Shown here: positions 32,169 through 41,093 of the stretch, piece by piece
Position numbering within the stretch: position 1 is the stretch's first letter
Layout of the letters: every line of letters begins with the position of its first letter
Origin: JBAZKV01 sp964443545
GTDB lineage: Bacteria > Margulisbacteria > WOR-1 > JAKLHX01 > JBAZKV01
Length of the DNA stretch: 60,970 nt
Direction of reading: 5' to 3'
Assembly (NCBI GenBank): GCA_964443545.1
Contig: CAYUCV010000002.1
Span: 1 to 60,970 of the forward strand
Program-made: the position numbers and the translations under genes
The notes under the pieces: model-generated
Seen by the model: only the letters and a program-made list of their open reading frames with translations
What the model was told of the DNA's origin: nothing
The model's database searches: none

Positions 32169-33569
32169 TCAGATACCAAGTTTCTGCAGGATCCTGCCAA
32201 AATCCTTTTCTATGTCGGCCACCTTTTTTTCGCTGCCGGATTCAAAGTAGACCCTTGCGATGTCCTCGGTGCCCGAGGGCCTCACCGCTATCCATCCGTC
32301 CTCAAGCAAAAGTTTTACCCCGTCGCTCTCCAGTTTGCCTGTAACTTTTTGACCCCCCAGAGTTTCCGGGGTAGAGGTCTTAAGGAACCTCACCAGTTTT
32401 TCCTTATCGGGAGCAGAGATAGGCAGGTTCACTTTTTCGCCGGCGCAATCGCCGAATTTTGAGATGAGCTCCTGCCAAAGCTGGTCTACGGGCTTTTTTG
32501 TCTTAGCGACCATTTCGGTTATCAAAAGGTCTGCCAAAAGCCCGTCCTTTTCCGGAATATGCCCTTTTATTGAGAGGCCTCCGCTTTCTTCTCCTCCAAG
32601 GATAACTTCTTCCTTCATCATTATTTCGGCTATGTATTTGAACCCTACCGGGGTTTCGTGGACTTTTATTCGGTGCTTTTCCGCTATCCTGTCCATCATG
32701 TGGGTCGTTGCAAGGCTTCTTACGACAGAGCCGGTGAACTTTTTGTGCTCCACTAAGTACCAGAAAACAAGGCTCAGCACCTGGTTGGCGGAAAGAAAAT
32801 TACCGTGCCTATCCACCACACCAAACCTGTCGGCGTCCCCGTCCGTGGCAAGCCCAAGGTCCGCGTTAAGCTCAATTACTTTTGCCGAAAGCTCCTTCAA
32901 GTTTTCTTCTGCGGGCTCCGGGTTTTTGCCTCCGAACAGCACATCCCTGCTCTCATTAAGAAGCGTAAGTTTGCCGGCGGCTTTTGCAAGCAATTTGGGG
33001 AGTAGGACCCTGCCGGAGCCATGCATGGGATCATATACAATGCTCAATTTTGCTTTCTTGATGGTTTCCAGGTCCACGAATTTGGTTATATACCTTTCAT
33101 AGGCCTCATTAGGATCGAACTTTTCGATAGACATCGGAGCTGCCGGCTCCGGCTCCGATGAAGAATTGGACAATCCTTCTATTTCTTTTGCTATTTCAGG
33201 AGAAGCGGGCCCGGCGTATTCGGGAATGAACTTTATTCCGAGGTATTTTGAGGGATTGTGGCTTGCCGTCAGCATTACCGCCCCGCAGGCTTTCTTATCA
33301 CGGACGGAAAAAGCTATAACGGGGGTTGCGGCATCTTTGTCAGAAATAAGCACCCTTATCCCCGCCTGTGAGCAGATCTTTCCGATCTCCATCGCAAATT
33401 CATCCGCAAGGAACCTGGGATCATAGCCTATTATGAGAGGGTGCTTGTCCTTGCCGTGCTTTTTCAGGTATATCGCAATAGCCTTGCCCACGCGGCAGAC
33501 ATTCTCAAAAGTGAATTCTTTTGCGATCACCGCTCTCCATCCATCGGTCCCGAATTTGATCGTGTCCAT
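32169..33569 (-). CDS. phosphoglucomutase/phosphomannomutase
   Basis: Alpha-D-phosphohexomutase interconverting hexose 1- and 6-phosphates, a source of sugar nucleotides for envelope glycans. 466 aa. The catalytic phosphoserine loop is MLTASHNPSKYLGIK, the metal loop TDGDADRFG, the sugar-binding loop GGEESGGLS and the phosphate-binding loop RPSGTEDIAR. Residues around 140-146 (SSSEPEPAAPM) are coded by a perfect 9-bp hairpin at 33132-33160. The ATG lies 7 nt after an extended -10 on the minus strand, so the mRNA is predicted to be leaderless. Confidence 0.93.
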   Translation of the reverse strand: MDTIKFGTDGWRAVIAKEFTFENVCRVGKAIAIYLKKHGKDKHPLIIGYDPRFLADEFAMEIGKICSQAGIRVLISDKDAATPVIAFSVRDKKACGAVMLTASHNPSKYLGIKFIPEYAGPASPEIAKEIEGLSNSSSEPEPAAPMSIEKFDPNEAYERYITKFVDLETIKKAKLSIVYDPMHGSGRVLLPKLLAKAAGKLTLLNESRDVLFGGKNPEPAEENLKELSAKVIELNADLGLATDGDADRFGVVDRHGNFLSANQVLSLVFWYLVEHKKFTGSVVRSLATTHMMDRIAEKHRIKVHETPVGFKYIAEIMMKEEVILGGEESGGLSIKGHIPEKDGLLADLLITEMVAKTKKPVDQLWQELISKFGDCAGEKVNLPISAPDKEKLVRFLKTSTPETLGGQKVTGKLESDGVKLLLEDGWIAVRPSGTEDIARVYFESGSEKKVADIEKDFGRILQKLGI

Positions 33570-33576
33570 AAGCTGT

Positions 33577-33585
33577 ATTTTATCA
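33577..33585 (-). promoter_or_regulatory. extended -10 promoter of pgm-pyrR, leaderless type
   Basis: The minus strand reads TGATAAAAT, ending 7 nt before the pgm ATG at 33569. It shares a 29-bp divergent gap with the tadA promoter. Confidence 0.6.
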
Positions 33586-33591
33586 TATAAT
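33586..33591 (+). promoter_or_regulatory. -10 box of tadA, leaderless type
   Basis: TATAAT ends 7 nt before the tadA ATG at 33599. Its upstream edge touches the opposing pgm -10 element. No clear -35 is present. Confidence 0.6.
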
Positions 33592-33598
33592 TGACCGT

Positions 33599-34045
33599 AT
33601 GGACTATATGAGGGAAGCCCTTAAAGAGGCCAAAAGATCGCTTAAGACAGGCGATGTGCCCATAGGCGCGGTCGCCGTGGTTGAAGGAAAGATAATAGCA
33701 AGAGCTCACAACGAAAAAGAAAAGAGGAGCGATGCCACCGCGCACGCGGAGCTGCTATGCCTCCAAAAAGCGGCTAAAAAGCTCGGAACCTGGCGCTTAT
33801 ACGAAGTGGATATCTATTCAACCCTTGAGCCCTGCGCAATGTGCGCGGGTGCCATGGTCCTTGCCAGGATAAAGAAACTCGTTTTCGGAGCGAACGACCC
33901 TAAGGCGGGGGCTGCCGGTTCGGTTGTGAACATACTGAATGATAAAAGATTCAACCACAGAATAAGAACCGTGCCCGGAGTAATGAGCAAAGAGTGCAAT
34001 GCCTTGCTGACGTCATTTTTCAAAAAATTAAGGGGCCGGATTTAA
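33599..34045 (+). CDS. tadA: tRNA(Arg) adenosine-34 deaminase
   Basis: Deaminates A34 to inosine in tRNA-Arg(ACG). 148 aa. The zinc deaminase motifs are HAELLCLQKA (His ligand and catalytic Glu) and PCAMCAGAMVLARI (two Cys ligands). The N-terminus MDYMREALKEAKRSLKTGDVPIGAVAV is typical. It is monocistronic, reading away from pgm across a 29-bp gap and ending 20 bp before the stop of the convergent gene at 34066. Confidence 0.95.
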   Translation: MDYMREALKEAKRSLKTGDVPIGAVAVVEGKIIARAHNEKEKRSDATAHAELLCLQKAAKKLGTWRLYEVDIYSTLEPCAMCAGAMVLARIKKLVFGANDPKAGAAGSVVNILNDKRFNHRIRTVPGVMSKECNALLTSFFKKLRGRI

Positions 34046-34065
34046 GAAGGAAGCCCCGTCCTATA

Positions 34066-34857
34066 TCACAGGTCAAAAACACCTTCGGCGTATCTTCCGC
34101 CGTACTCGCTGGCCCAATCGGCAAAAACAAAACCCGGACTTGTAAAAGCCATGACCAGGTAACACATCTTTCCTATTCTTATTAAAGCATCGAGCGTGTC
34201 TTCCTGCCGTTTTTTGTTCTCATCCGGACCGAATATGTCAAGATCCGTGCTGGCAATGCTTCTTCTGCCGTTCAGCAGGCCCTCCGGATCAAACCGAAAT
34301 ATGTCCGTGATCAAAGAAAAGTCTCCCCCCTGCCCCCATTCACTGGGTTTTCTGATGCCGCTATGGAGAAATGCGTACTCCATATCCGGAAAAAGATGCT
34401 GTCTCAGAACGGAAACATAGTTAGATATGTTAACGGTGGATTGGGTCCTGACCCCGGCCGTGATCATTTTTGCGTGGCGCTCGATGCTTTCGCTTTTGTC
34501 AGGGATCCGTCCAAAGATCTGATAATTGTTGTCCGGGTGGTCCGGCCTGTCCGTGTGAAGAAATACTTCCCTGCCTCCTATTAAGCCGTTTTTATAGGAT
34601 AAAAGAGAATACAGGTATGCGGCATTATGATGGGTCCCCAGATACATTCGCCTGCTTTCCGATTCGATAAGAGCATATTGCAGATCATCCACGGCCAGAA
34701 CAGTTCCTGCAAAATTAATACTGTATCTGGTGTTGTCTCCCGGCCATCTCGGAGACAATCTGAATCCGTATTCGCCCTGATACAGGCGCACCTCAGCCCC
34801 CATCCTGTTTAAGACAGCGCCCATGAATACTGCCCTTTGAACACCGGAGATTCTCAT
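34066..34857 (-). CDS. orphan protein resembling UPF0489 (arginase-like fold), tentative
   Basis: 263 aa from the ATG at 34857, preceded by AGAGGT at spacing 6 (a GTG one codon earlier is possible). No signal peptide or membrane span. The pattern VLAVDDLQYALIE…THHNAAYLYSLLSY…EVFLHTDRPDHPDN, then SIASTDLDIFG, then VMAFTSPGFV, resembles UPF0489. There an H-x-D…D pair and a D-x-D pair are thought to mark an arginase/deacetylase-type metal site. This is a motif reading, not a search result. It is monocistronic between tadA and polA, and genome context gives no function. Confidence 0.5.
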   Translation of the reverse strand: MRISGVQRAVFMGAVLNRMGAEVRLYQGEYGFRLSPRWPGDNTRYSINFAGTVLAVDDLQYALIESESRRMYLGTHHNAAYLYSLLSYKNGLIGGREVFLHTDRPDHPDNNYQIFGRIPDKSESIERHAKMITAGVRTQSTVNISNYVSVLRQHLFPDMEYAFLHSGIRKPSEWGQGGDFSLITDIFRFDPEGLLNGRRSIASTDLDIFGPDENKKRQEDTLDALIRIGKMCYLVMAFTSPGFVFADWASEYGGRYAEGVFDL

Positions 34858-34999
34858 CACTTTACCTCTATTAGTATATCGGGCTCAGGGAAGGCATATT
34901 TCAGGCGGGTATTTCCGGGATTCTATTCGGACGGACCGCTCGTGGGACATATGGCATAAAAACAACAGTAAGGTTTAGCAGAAATCCAAGTTCTGTATG

Positions 35000-37711
35000 C
35001 TATAATTTTGCCTCCCCCCAGCTCGTTCCTACGCCGCAGTCCACTTTGAGGGGCACTGCCAGTTCCACGGCCCGGCACATCAGGTCCGGAACGAGCCTAT
35101 CCAGAGTTTTTACTTCCTCCTGCGGGCATTCAAACACCAGTTCATCATGTATCTGCATTATCATTTTGGATTTAGAGTTTTGAGTTTTGAGCTTGTTATG
35201 TATCTTTATCATCGCAGCCTTTATGATATCAGCGGCGCTTCCTTGTACCGGTGTGTTGATGGCGGTCCTTTCCGCCATCTGCGCGATGCTCTGGTTGAGA
35301 GAGTTGATATCAGGGATGTAGCGTCTCCTTCCAAGCAGAGTTTCGACATAGCCTCTCTTTTTGGCGAACTCGATGGTTGAATCCAGATATCTTTTCACCC
35401 CGCTGTATTTATAGAAATACCTGTCTATAAAATCCTGAGCCTCATTTTTTTTGATGCGCAGTGCCTTTGAAAGGCCGAACGCGCTCATCCCGTATATTAT
35501 TCCGAAGTTTATCGTCTTAGCGGCGCTCCTCATCTCTTTGGTAACTTCTTCTATCTTCACATCATAGATATCAGCGGCAGTGGCGGAGTGCACATCGCGG
35601 TCTTTGATAAAATCCTCCATGAGGTTGGGGTCTCTGCTTAAATGGGCCAGGATACGGAGTTCTATCTGCGAATAATCCGCCGAGAGTATCACGGAGCTCT
35701 TGTCCTGCGCGGTAAAAACCTCCCGCATCAGCCTTCCTGTCTGGGAGCGGACCGGGATGTTCTGAAGATTGGGGTCGCTGCTCGAGAGCCTGCCTGTTGC
35801 GGTGACGATCTGGTTAAAGGAAGCGTGTATCCTGTTGGTTGAGGGGTTTATCAATTCAGGAAAAACATCAACATATGTGGTCTTTAGCTTATTAAGCTGC
35901 CTGAACTCAAGCAGTTTCTGCGCTATCTCAAAATTGGAGGCCAGCTCCTCCAGGACCTCGGCATCCGTAGAAGGCCCGGTCTTTGTCTTTCTCAGAACCG
36001 GGAGCTTAAGTTTCCCAAAAAGGATCTGTGCCAGCTGCTTGGGGGAATTGATATTGAACTCCTCCCCTGCCATCACCAGGATCTCCGTTTGAAGCCTCTT
36101 CAGCCTTCCTTCTATCTCGACCGAAATATCCTTTAACTTGTCTCTATCGATATAGACCCCGTTTTGCTCTATTGCAACCAGAACTTCGATAAGAGGCACT
36201 TCAATTTTAGAAAAAACCTCATAGAGCCCCTTGTCCTTCAGTTCCTTTACAAGCACCCGCGAAAGCTGCCAGGTAACATCGGCATCCTGGCACGCATAAT
36301 CAGCAGCCTCTTTTTCCGGCACCCCCTTAAAGTCGGCGCTTTTGCTTGCATCCATGAGGTCTTCATATGTGGTCATGGTCCTTCCAAAATATTTTGCGCC
36401 CTGGTATTTTAAATTGTATTTTCCCGCTGTCGGGTCCAGTATATAGGCAGCCAGCATAGTGTCGCAGTCAACTCCTTTAACTTTGATGCCCAGAGCACTG
36501 TCAAGCACCTCTATGTCAAATTTGACATTGTGCCCCGCCTTTTTGATATTTGCGTCCTCAAAAATCCTTTTCAATTCCTGCCGGACGCCTTTCCGCGATA
36601 AAAATTCAGCGGAAAGATAGTATCCGGTATTCCCGCTGAACGAGACCGAAACAGCCTCAAGGTTTGCGCTCAGGGTGTCAAGGCTGTCCGTTTCCGTATC
36701 AAAAGCAAAGCGGCCCTTTTCTTCGATGTTCTTTATCAAAACAGCAAAATAACTTTCGTCATCTATGATCTTATAGTCATGCCCCAGGGCACTTTTTTTT
36801 GCCTTTTCTTCGCTTAGGGCAGAAATAACTTCGGGCGCCTCAGCCTTTCCGTACTTCTTGAGCAGTGTCTTGAACTCGTATTTTTCAAATACCGGCCCGG
36901 TCTTCTGCCAGTCCGTTACGGTCCTTTTTAATTTCTCGATATCGACCGTTATGGGGACATTCCTGTCAAGGGTCGCCAGTTTCTTGGATAGGACTGCCGA
37001 GTCTTTTCCTTCGATCATCTTGTCCCTGAGCTTGCCTTTTAACCTGTCAGTGTTATCAAGGATGTTCTCAACGGCCCCGAATTCTTTGATAAGCGATACC
37101 GCGCCCTTGCTTCCTATCCCTTTAACGCCGGGGATATTGTCCGAAGCATCTCCCGCAAGGGCTTTATAGTCCACGACCCTTTCGGGCGGGACCCCGAGGG
37201 ACTCCTCCACTTTTCCGGGGTCATACAGGACGGTTTCCGTCACTCCTTTTACGGTGGCCATTACGCTTACCCGCTCCGACACTATCTGAAAGGTGTCCCT
37301 GTCTCCCGTAACTATTACAACATGCGCATCTTTTGCTTTTTCGGCTATCGTGGCTATGATATCGTCGGCCTCATAACCGTCCAGTTCAAAGACCGGTATA
37401 GAAAAAGAGGAAAGGACTTCTTTTACTATTGGAAGCTGGCTTATAAGTCCTTCCGGGGCCTTTTGCCTGTTGGCTTTGTACTGATCGTACTGCAGATGTC
37501 TGAAAGTGGCTGCTGGCCTGTCGAAGGCCACCGCTATCATGTCCGGCTCTTCCAGAAGGATCTTCATCAGCAGTCCGGTAAATCCGTAAGCGGCATTAAT
37601 TTGAAGCCCGCCTGATGTCTTCATGGTTTCGGGCAGGGCAAAAAAAGCGCGGTACAAAAGGCTGTTGCCGTCTATGAGGAACAGTCTGGGGATATTAGTT
37701 TTTTTCTCCAA
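35000..37711 (-). CDS. polA: DNA polymerase I
   Basis: Repair and Okazaki-fragment polymerase; 903 aa with all three domains. 5'-3' nuclease (1-290): FDRPAATFRHLQYDQYKANR, DGYEADDIIATIA, LAGDASDNIPGVKGIG. 3'-5' exonuclease (about 320-490) looks active: FDTETDSL, AGHNVKFDIEVL and YACQDADVTW keep the metal ligands. Polymerase: motif A SADYSQIELRILAHLS, motif B RSAAKTINFGIIYGMSAFG, motif C QIHDELVFE. The start is TTG inside the tsf 3' end (17-nt overlap). It is the last gene of rpsB-tsf-polA. Confidence 0.97.
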   Translation of the reverse strand: MEKKTNIPRLFLIDGNSLLYRAFFALPETMKTSGGLQINAAYGFTGLLMKILLEEPDMIAVAFDRPAATFRHLQYDQYKANRQKAPEGLISQLPIVKEVLSSFSIPVFELDGYEADDIIATIAEKAKDAHVVIVTGDRDTFQIVSERVSVMATVKGVTETVLYDPGKVEESLGVPPERVVDYKALAGDASDNIPGVKGIGSKGAVSLIKEFGAVENILDNTDRLKGKLRDKMIEGKDSAVLSKKLATLDRNVPITVDIEKLKRTVTDWQKTGPVFEKYEFKTLLKKYGKAEAPEVISALSEEKAKKSALGHDYKIIDDESYFAVLIKNIEEKGRFAFDTETDSLDTLSANLEAVSVSFSGNTGYYLSAEFLSRKGVRQELKRIFEDANIKKAGHNVKFDIEVLDSALGIKVKGVDCDTMLAAYILDPTAGKYNLKYQGAKYFGRTMTTYEDLMDASKSADFKGVPEKEAADYACQDADVTWQLSRVLVKELKDKGLYEVFSKIEVPLIEVLVAIEQNGVYIDRDKLKDISVEIEGRLKRLQTEILVMAGEEFNINSPKQLAQILFGKLKLPVLRKTKTGPSTDAEVLEELASNFEIAQKLLEFRQLNKLKTTYVDVFPELINPSTNRIHASFNQIVTATGRLSSSDPNLQNIPVRSQTGRLMREVFTAQDKSSVILSADYSQIELRILAHLSRDPNLMEDFIKDRDVHSATAADIYDVKIEEVTKEMRSAAKTINFGIIYGMSAFGLSKALRIKKNEAQDFIDRYFYKYSGVKRYLDSTIEFAKKRGYVETLLGRRRYIPDINSLNQSIAQMAERTAINTPVQGSAADIIKAAMIKIHNKLKTQNSKSKMIMQIHDELVFECPQEEVKTLDRLVPDLMCRAVELAVPLKVDCGVGTSWGEAKL

Positions 37712-38297
37712 CTTGATATCTTGAAAACCGGCTTATCTGGATGTTCTCTCCGAATTTTGCGATATGCTCTTTGATCAGTTCCCCGATGCTTTTTGAGAGC
37801 TCTTTTATAAAAGGCTGGTCTATAAGACAGACCTGCGAGTAGAATTTTTCCAGTCTTCCCTCCATCATTTTTTCCGCTACCGTTTCGGGCTTGCCCTCTG
37901 CAAGAGCGGCCGCTTTAAGGACTTCCTTTTCCGAACTCACAATGTTTTCCGGGACCTCTTCCCTCTTTAAGTACTGCGGATTGGAGGCAGCCACCTGCAT
38001 TGCGATATCCCTTGCAAGGGTAGAGAACTCCGGGTTCCTGGCCACAAAGTCGGTCTCGCAGTTAAGTTCCACCATAACCCCTATCCGGCCGTTAAGATGG
38101 ATATAGGCTTCCACAACGCCGTTGCCGGTCTGCTTGCCCGTCCTCTTGGTGGCGGACGCAAGGCCTTTCTTCCTCAACTGTTCGGCGGCTTTCTCCATAT
38201 CTCCGCCCGTCTCAACCAGGGCTTTTTTGCAGTCCATCATCCCGCAGCCGGTCTTTTCCCTTAGTTCTTTGACGGTATTTGGATCTATTTGCGCCAT
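37695..38297 (-). CDS. tsf: elongation factor Ts
   Basis: Nucleotide-exchange factor for EF-Tu. The ATG at 38297 gives 200 aa; codons upstream are rpsB in another frame. The N-terminal UBA-like region carries VKELREKTGCGMMDCKKALVE, and the core has MVELNCETDFVARN. The length matches the short EF-Ts of Cyanobacteria and Firmicutes rather than the ~280-aa E. coli form. The start is 4 nt after the rpsB stop. Confidence 0.97.
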   Translation of the reverse strand: MAQIDPNTVKELREKTGCGMMDCKKALVETGGDMEKAAEQLRKKGLASATKRTGKQTGNGVVEAYIHLNGRIGVMVELNCETDFVARNPEFSTLARDIAMQVAASNPQYLKREEVPENIVSSEKEVLKAAALAEGKPETVAEKMMEGRLEKFYSQVCLIDQPFIKELSKSIGELIKEHIAKFGENIQISRFSRYQVGEKN

Positions 38298-38301
38298 GAT
38301 G

Positions 38302-39135
38302 CTATTTCTTCTCCTCACCTTCGGTAGGTTCAAGAAAATCGTCCATTCCAAGCTCCTGTATCTCTTCTTCTTTTTCTATCTCGGCCGCAGCAGCTATTGT
38401 TTCTTCGGCAGTTTCCGAGGTAAGAGGAGCCTCTATCACCTCGCCGGGATGCGCTATCCTGCGGCCTTCGAGCACAGCATCGGCTACCACGGAACACAGC
38501 AGCTTAACGCTCCTTATAGCGTCATCGTTGGCCGAAATTACATAGTCTATATAGTCGGGGTCGCAGTTGGTATCAACAATGCCAACGATCGGGATGCTCA
38601 ACTTCTTGGCTTCTTTAACGGCTATCATTTCCTTCTGCGTATCCACGATAAAGACTATGGAAGGCGGGCTGGCCATCTCCCTGATGCCTCCCAGGGTCTT
38701 GTCCAGTTTGGCCTTTTCTTTTCTGATATTGCTGACCTCTTTCTTGGGCAGTTTGTCAAAGGTCCCGTTGGCCTCCATCTTTTCTATTTCCTTCATCCTA
38801 GAGATGTTCTTGCGAAGGGTCTTAAAGTTGGTGAGCGTTCCGCCCAGCCATCTCTGGTTGATAAAGAACATCTCGCATCTTAGAGCCTCGGCCTGGATGG
38901 CCTCCTGGGCCTGCTTCTTTGTCCCTACAAAAAGGACCGTACCGCCTTCGGCAACGACTTTTCTGACAAATTCGTACGCCTTTTCAATAAGCGGAATGGT
39001 CTTGTGAAGGTCTATCACATGTATATCATTCCTCGAAGAATAGATATAGCGGGCCATCTTTGGGTTCCAGTTGCGCCTTGGATGGCCAAAGTGGACACCG
39101 GCTTCAAGCATCTGTCTCATAGTTATAACAGCCAA
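38302..39135 (-). CDS. rpsB: ribosomal protein uS2
   Basis: Small-subunit protein; 277 aa. MRQMLEAGVHFGHPRRNWNPKMARYIYSSRNDIHVIDLHKT and GTVLFVGTKKQAQEAI are diagnostic (quoted in parts: QMLEAGVHFGH, RNWNPKMARYI, FVGTKKQA). The start is TTG with a perfect AGGAGG 7 nt upstream; an ATG five codons later is weaker. The C-terminal 40 residues are acidic (EEEIQELGMDD…). First gene of rpsB-tsf-polA; its promoter lies in the trxB 3' end. Confidence 0.97.
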   Translation of the reverse strand: MAVITMRQMLEAGVHFGHPRRNWNPKMARYIYSSRNDIHVIDLHKTIPLIEKAYEFVRKVVAEGGTVLFVGTKKQAQEAIQAEALRCEMFFINQRWLGGTLTNFKTLRKNISRMKEIEKMEANGTFDKLPKKEVSNIRKEKAKLDKTLGGIREMASPPSIVFIVDTQKEMIAVKEAKKLSIPIVGIVDTNCDPDYIDYVISANDDAIRSVKLLCSVVADAVLEGRRIAHPGEVIEAPLTSETAEETIAAAAEIEKEEEIQELGMDDFLEPTEGEEKK

Positions 39136-39157
39136 GTTTTTTCCTCCTGATAGAAAA

Positions 39158-39166
39158 ATTATAACA
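39158..39166 (-). promoter_or_regulatory. extended -10 promoter of rpsB-tsf-polA
   Basis: The minus strand reads TGTTATAAT, overlapping the trxB stop codon. The 22 nt to the TTG start contain AGGAGG, so this mRNA has a short leader of about 16 nt with a strong ribosome site. Confidence 0.7.
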
Positions 39167-40139
39167 TATTTTCGAGGTATTTTCTGGCGGAGTCGGCAGC
39201 TGTTGCTCCGTCAGAAACTGCGGTCGAGATCTGCCTTAGGGACTTTTCCCTGACATCCCCGGCAACAAAAATACCAGGCACCTCGGATAACATCATGGCA
39301 TCTGACGGAAGGAACCCGTCGCCCCCGGCCTTTAACGCTCCTGCAAGGAACCCGGTATTGGGTTCCTCTCCTATATAGATGAACACCCCGTCAGCCGGAA
39401 GGTCTTCCTTTGTCCCGTCAAGAACATTCTTGACCGACAGACTTTCCACCTTGCCCTGCCCGTTTATCTTTTCGGGAACGCAGTTCCATTTTACGGAGAT
39501 CTTGGGATGATCCAGCGCCCTGTCGGATAGCACCTTATCGGCACGGAGCCGGTCCCTCCTGTGCACCACCACCAGACTGGAGGCAAACCGCGTCAGGAAC
39601 AGGGCCTCGGAAATGGCGGAATTGCCTCCTCCTATGACAGCAATGGTCCTATCCCGGTAAAAAGCCCCGTCGCAGGTTGCGCAGTACGACACTCCCCTGC
39701 CCCTGAATTCCTTTTCGCCCGGTATCCCGAGTTTTTTCGGCTCGGTCCCTGTGGCAATTATAAGAGCGCGGGACAAAAAGCTCCTGTCCGCAAGAGAGGT
39801 CCGCGTCAAAAGTCCTTCCTTTTCAACCTTTATCACATCACCAAAGAGCACCTGGCATCCGAATTTTTTTGCCTGGTCCTCCAGCCTTTCGGAAAGCTCC
39901 ATCCCGGAGATCCCCGAAGGGAACCCCGGATAGTTCTCTATTTCTGATATTTCTGCCAACTGTCCGCCCAGGATGGCCTTTTCTATCAGCAGGGTCCTAA
40001 AGCCCGCCCTGCCGCAGTAGATGGCAGCCGTAAGTCCGGCAGGCCCTCCTCCTATTATCACAACATCAAGCGCGCTGTCCCTGTCTTTAAGCAGTTCCTC
40101 AAGCTGCGGAATTACGCTGTTCTTTTCTGCTATGTTCAT
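39159..40139 (-). CDS. trxB: thioredoxin-disulfide reductase
   Basis: FAD/NADPH enzyme that reduces thioredoxin. 326 aa. FAD loop IIGGGPAGLTAAIYCGRAG, redox pair in CATCDGAFY, NADPH loop AVIGGGNSAISEALFL and the C-terminal GIFVAGDVREKSLRQISTAV. The redox motif CATC matches the thioredoxin-reductase group. It has an N-terminal extension of about 20 residues (MNIAEKNSVIPQLEELLKDR) before the FAD domain. It overlaps lptCA by 4 nt and is the last gene of TPR-lptCA-trxB. Confidence 0.93.
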   Translation of the reverse strand: MNIAEKNSVIPQLEELLKDRDSALDVVIIGGGPAGLTAAIYCGRAGFRTLLIEKAILGGQLAEISEIENYPGFPSGISGMELSERLEDQAKKFGCQVLFGDVIKVEKEGLLTRTSLADRSFLSRALIIATGTEPKKLGIPGEKEFRGRGVSYCATCDGAFYRDRTIAVIGGGNSAISEALFLTRFASSLVVVHRRDRLRADKVLSDRALDHPKISVKWNCVPEKINGQGKVESLSVKNVLDGTKEDLPADGVFIYIGEEPNTGFLAGALKAGGDGFLPSDAMMLSEVPGIFVAGDVREKSLRQISTAVSDGATAADSARKYLENML

Positions 40140-41092
40140 TTTTTCTCCTGCCCCCCCTGTTGTTTTCCTGTCCCGATGAGCTCTTCTTCTATCAGGACCG
40201 TGCTTCTCCTGCCTTTTATTGAGATCGACTCATCCTTAAGGTCAAGGGACACCGTGTCACCTTTTAACTCGCTGTCCCCTCGCTTAAGCTGGACGGAGCC
40301 TTTAAGCGCGACCTTTTCCTCATTGATATTGTACAACGCCGAGGCGACCCTTGCGCTGATGTCCCTGTAAGTGATCACGGCGTTCCCCAAAGCCGCAAGA
40401 GAGTTCGTTTTTGGATCAAAAACCATCTCCTCGCTCTTTACCGAAAGACCGCCTCTGGATATCCTGGCGCTGCCGTGCGCAAAGATCTTTCCGCTTTTTG
40501 CATTGACCTCAAATGACGAAGCACTGACCTCTATATCCGGCACCCCTTTGTTTTTCATGACCGCGACCGGGCTTTTATAAAGGACCATGTGTTCCATTTC
40601 GGTATCGGACCTCATCGCTCCGGCGGAAATTGTCACATTTTCCCTTTCAAAGAACAGTTTATCTTTTGCGGAGATCATTTTGTCGTCAAGGGACCAGACA
40701 AGCGAAGCGGTTTCGAACCTGGACAGCCCTTCGTAGCCTATTGGGGAAAAGATCTCTATGCTTTTTTTCTTCATGTCCCAGAACACCTTTGGGGCGATTA
40801 TATTGAGCGCCGGCTTTCCGCCCTCAAAAAAAACACCGTGTATATTATTCAATTCCGATTTTTGTGTGGAATTGTTGATGTGGGAAGTCTGCGCTCTGAT
40901 CTCCCAGAACTTGACACCTCCGGCTATCTCGAAAAAGACCGCTTCCTTCATTGACAGGTCCGATCTTTGCTTCTGGGCTTCCAGTTTGCTTGAGATCCTT
41001 ATTGAGAGGTCTTTTTTAGGTGCAAATACCGCCCAGATAAAAACAGATACAAGGATAACAAGAAGGGCTGCAAGAGAGTTTCTGCTGCTCAT
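40136..41092 (-). CDS. LptC-LptA fusion, LPS transport bridge protein
   Basis: 318 aa. One N-terminal membrane span (residues 7-25, LAALLVILVSVFIWAVFA) anchors a periplasmic LptC-like domain (about 30-200: AVFFEIAGGVKFWEIRAQTSHI…). A second half with LptA/OstA repeats follows: KIFAHGSARISRGGLSVKSEEMVFDPKTNSLAALGNAV and VALKGSVQLKRGDSELKGDTVSLDL (segments near 210-300). Both are beta-jellyroll modules, so one chain may provide both LptC and LptA. It starts one base after the TPR gene stop and overlaps trxB. Confidence 0.8.
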   Translation of the reverse strand: MSSRNSLAALLVILVSVFIWAVFAPKKDLSIRISSKLEAQKQRSDLSMKEAVFFEIAGGVKFWEIRAQTSHINNSTQKSELNNIHGVFFEGGKPALNIIAPKVFWDMKKKSIEIFSPIGYEGLSRFETASLVWSLDDKMISAKDKLFFERENVTISAGAMRSDTEMEHMVLYKSPVAVMKNKGVPDIEVSASSFEVNAKSGKIFAHGSARISRGGLSVKSEEMVFDPKTNSLAALGNAVITYRDISARVASALYNINEEKVALKGSVQLKRGDSELKGDTVSLDLKDESISIKGRRSTVLIEEELIGTGKQQGGQEKK

Positions 41093-41093
41093 T

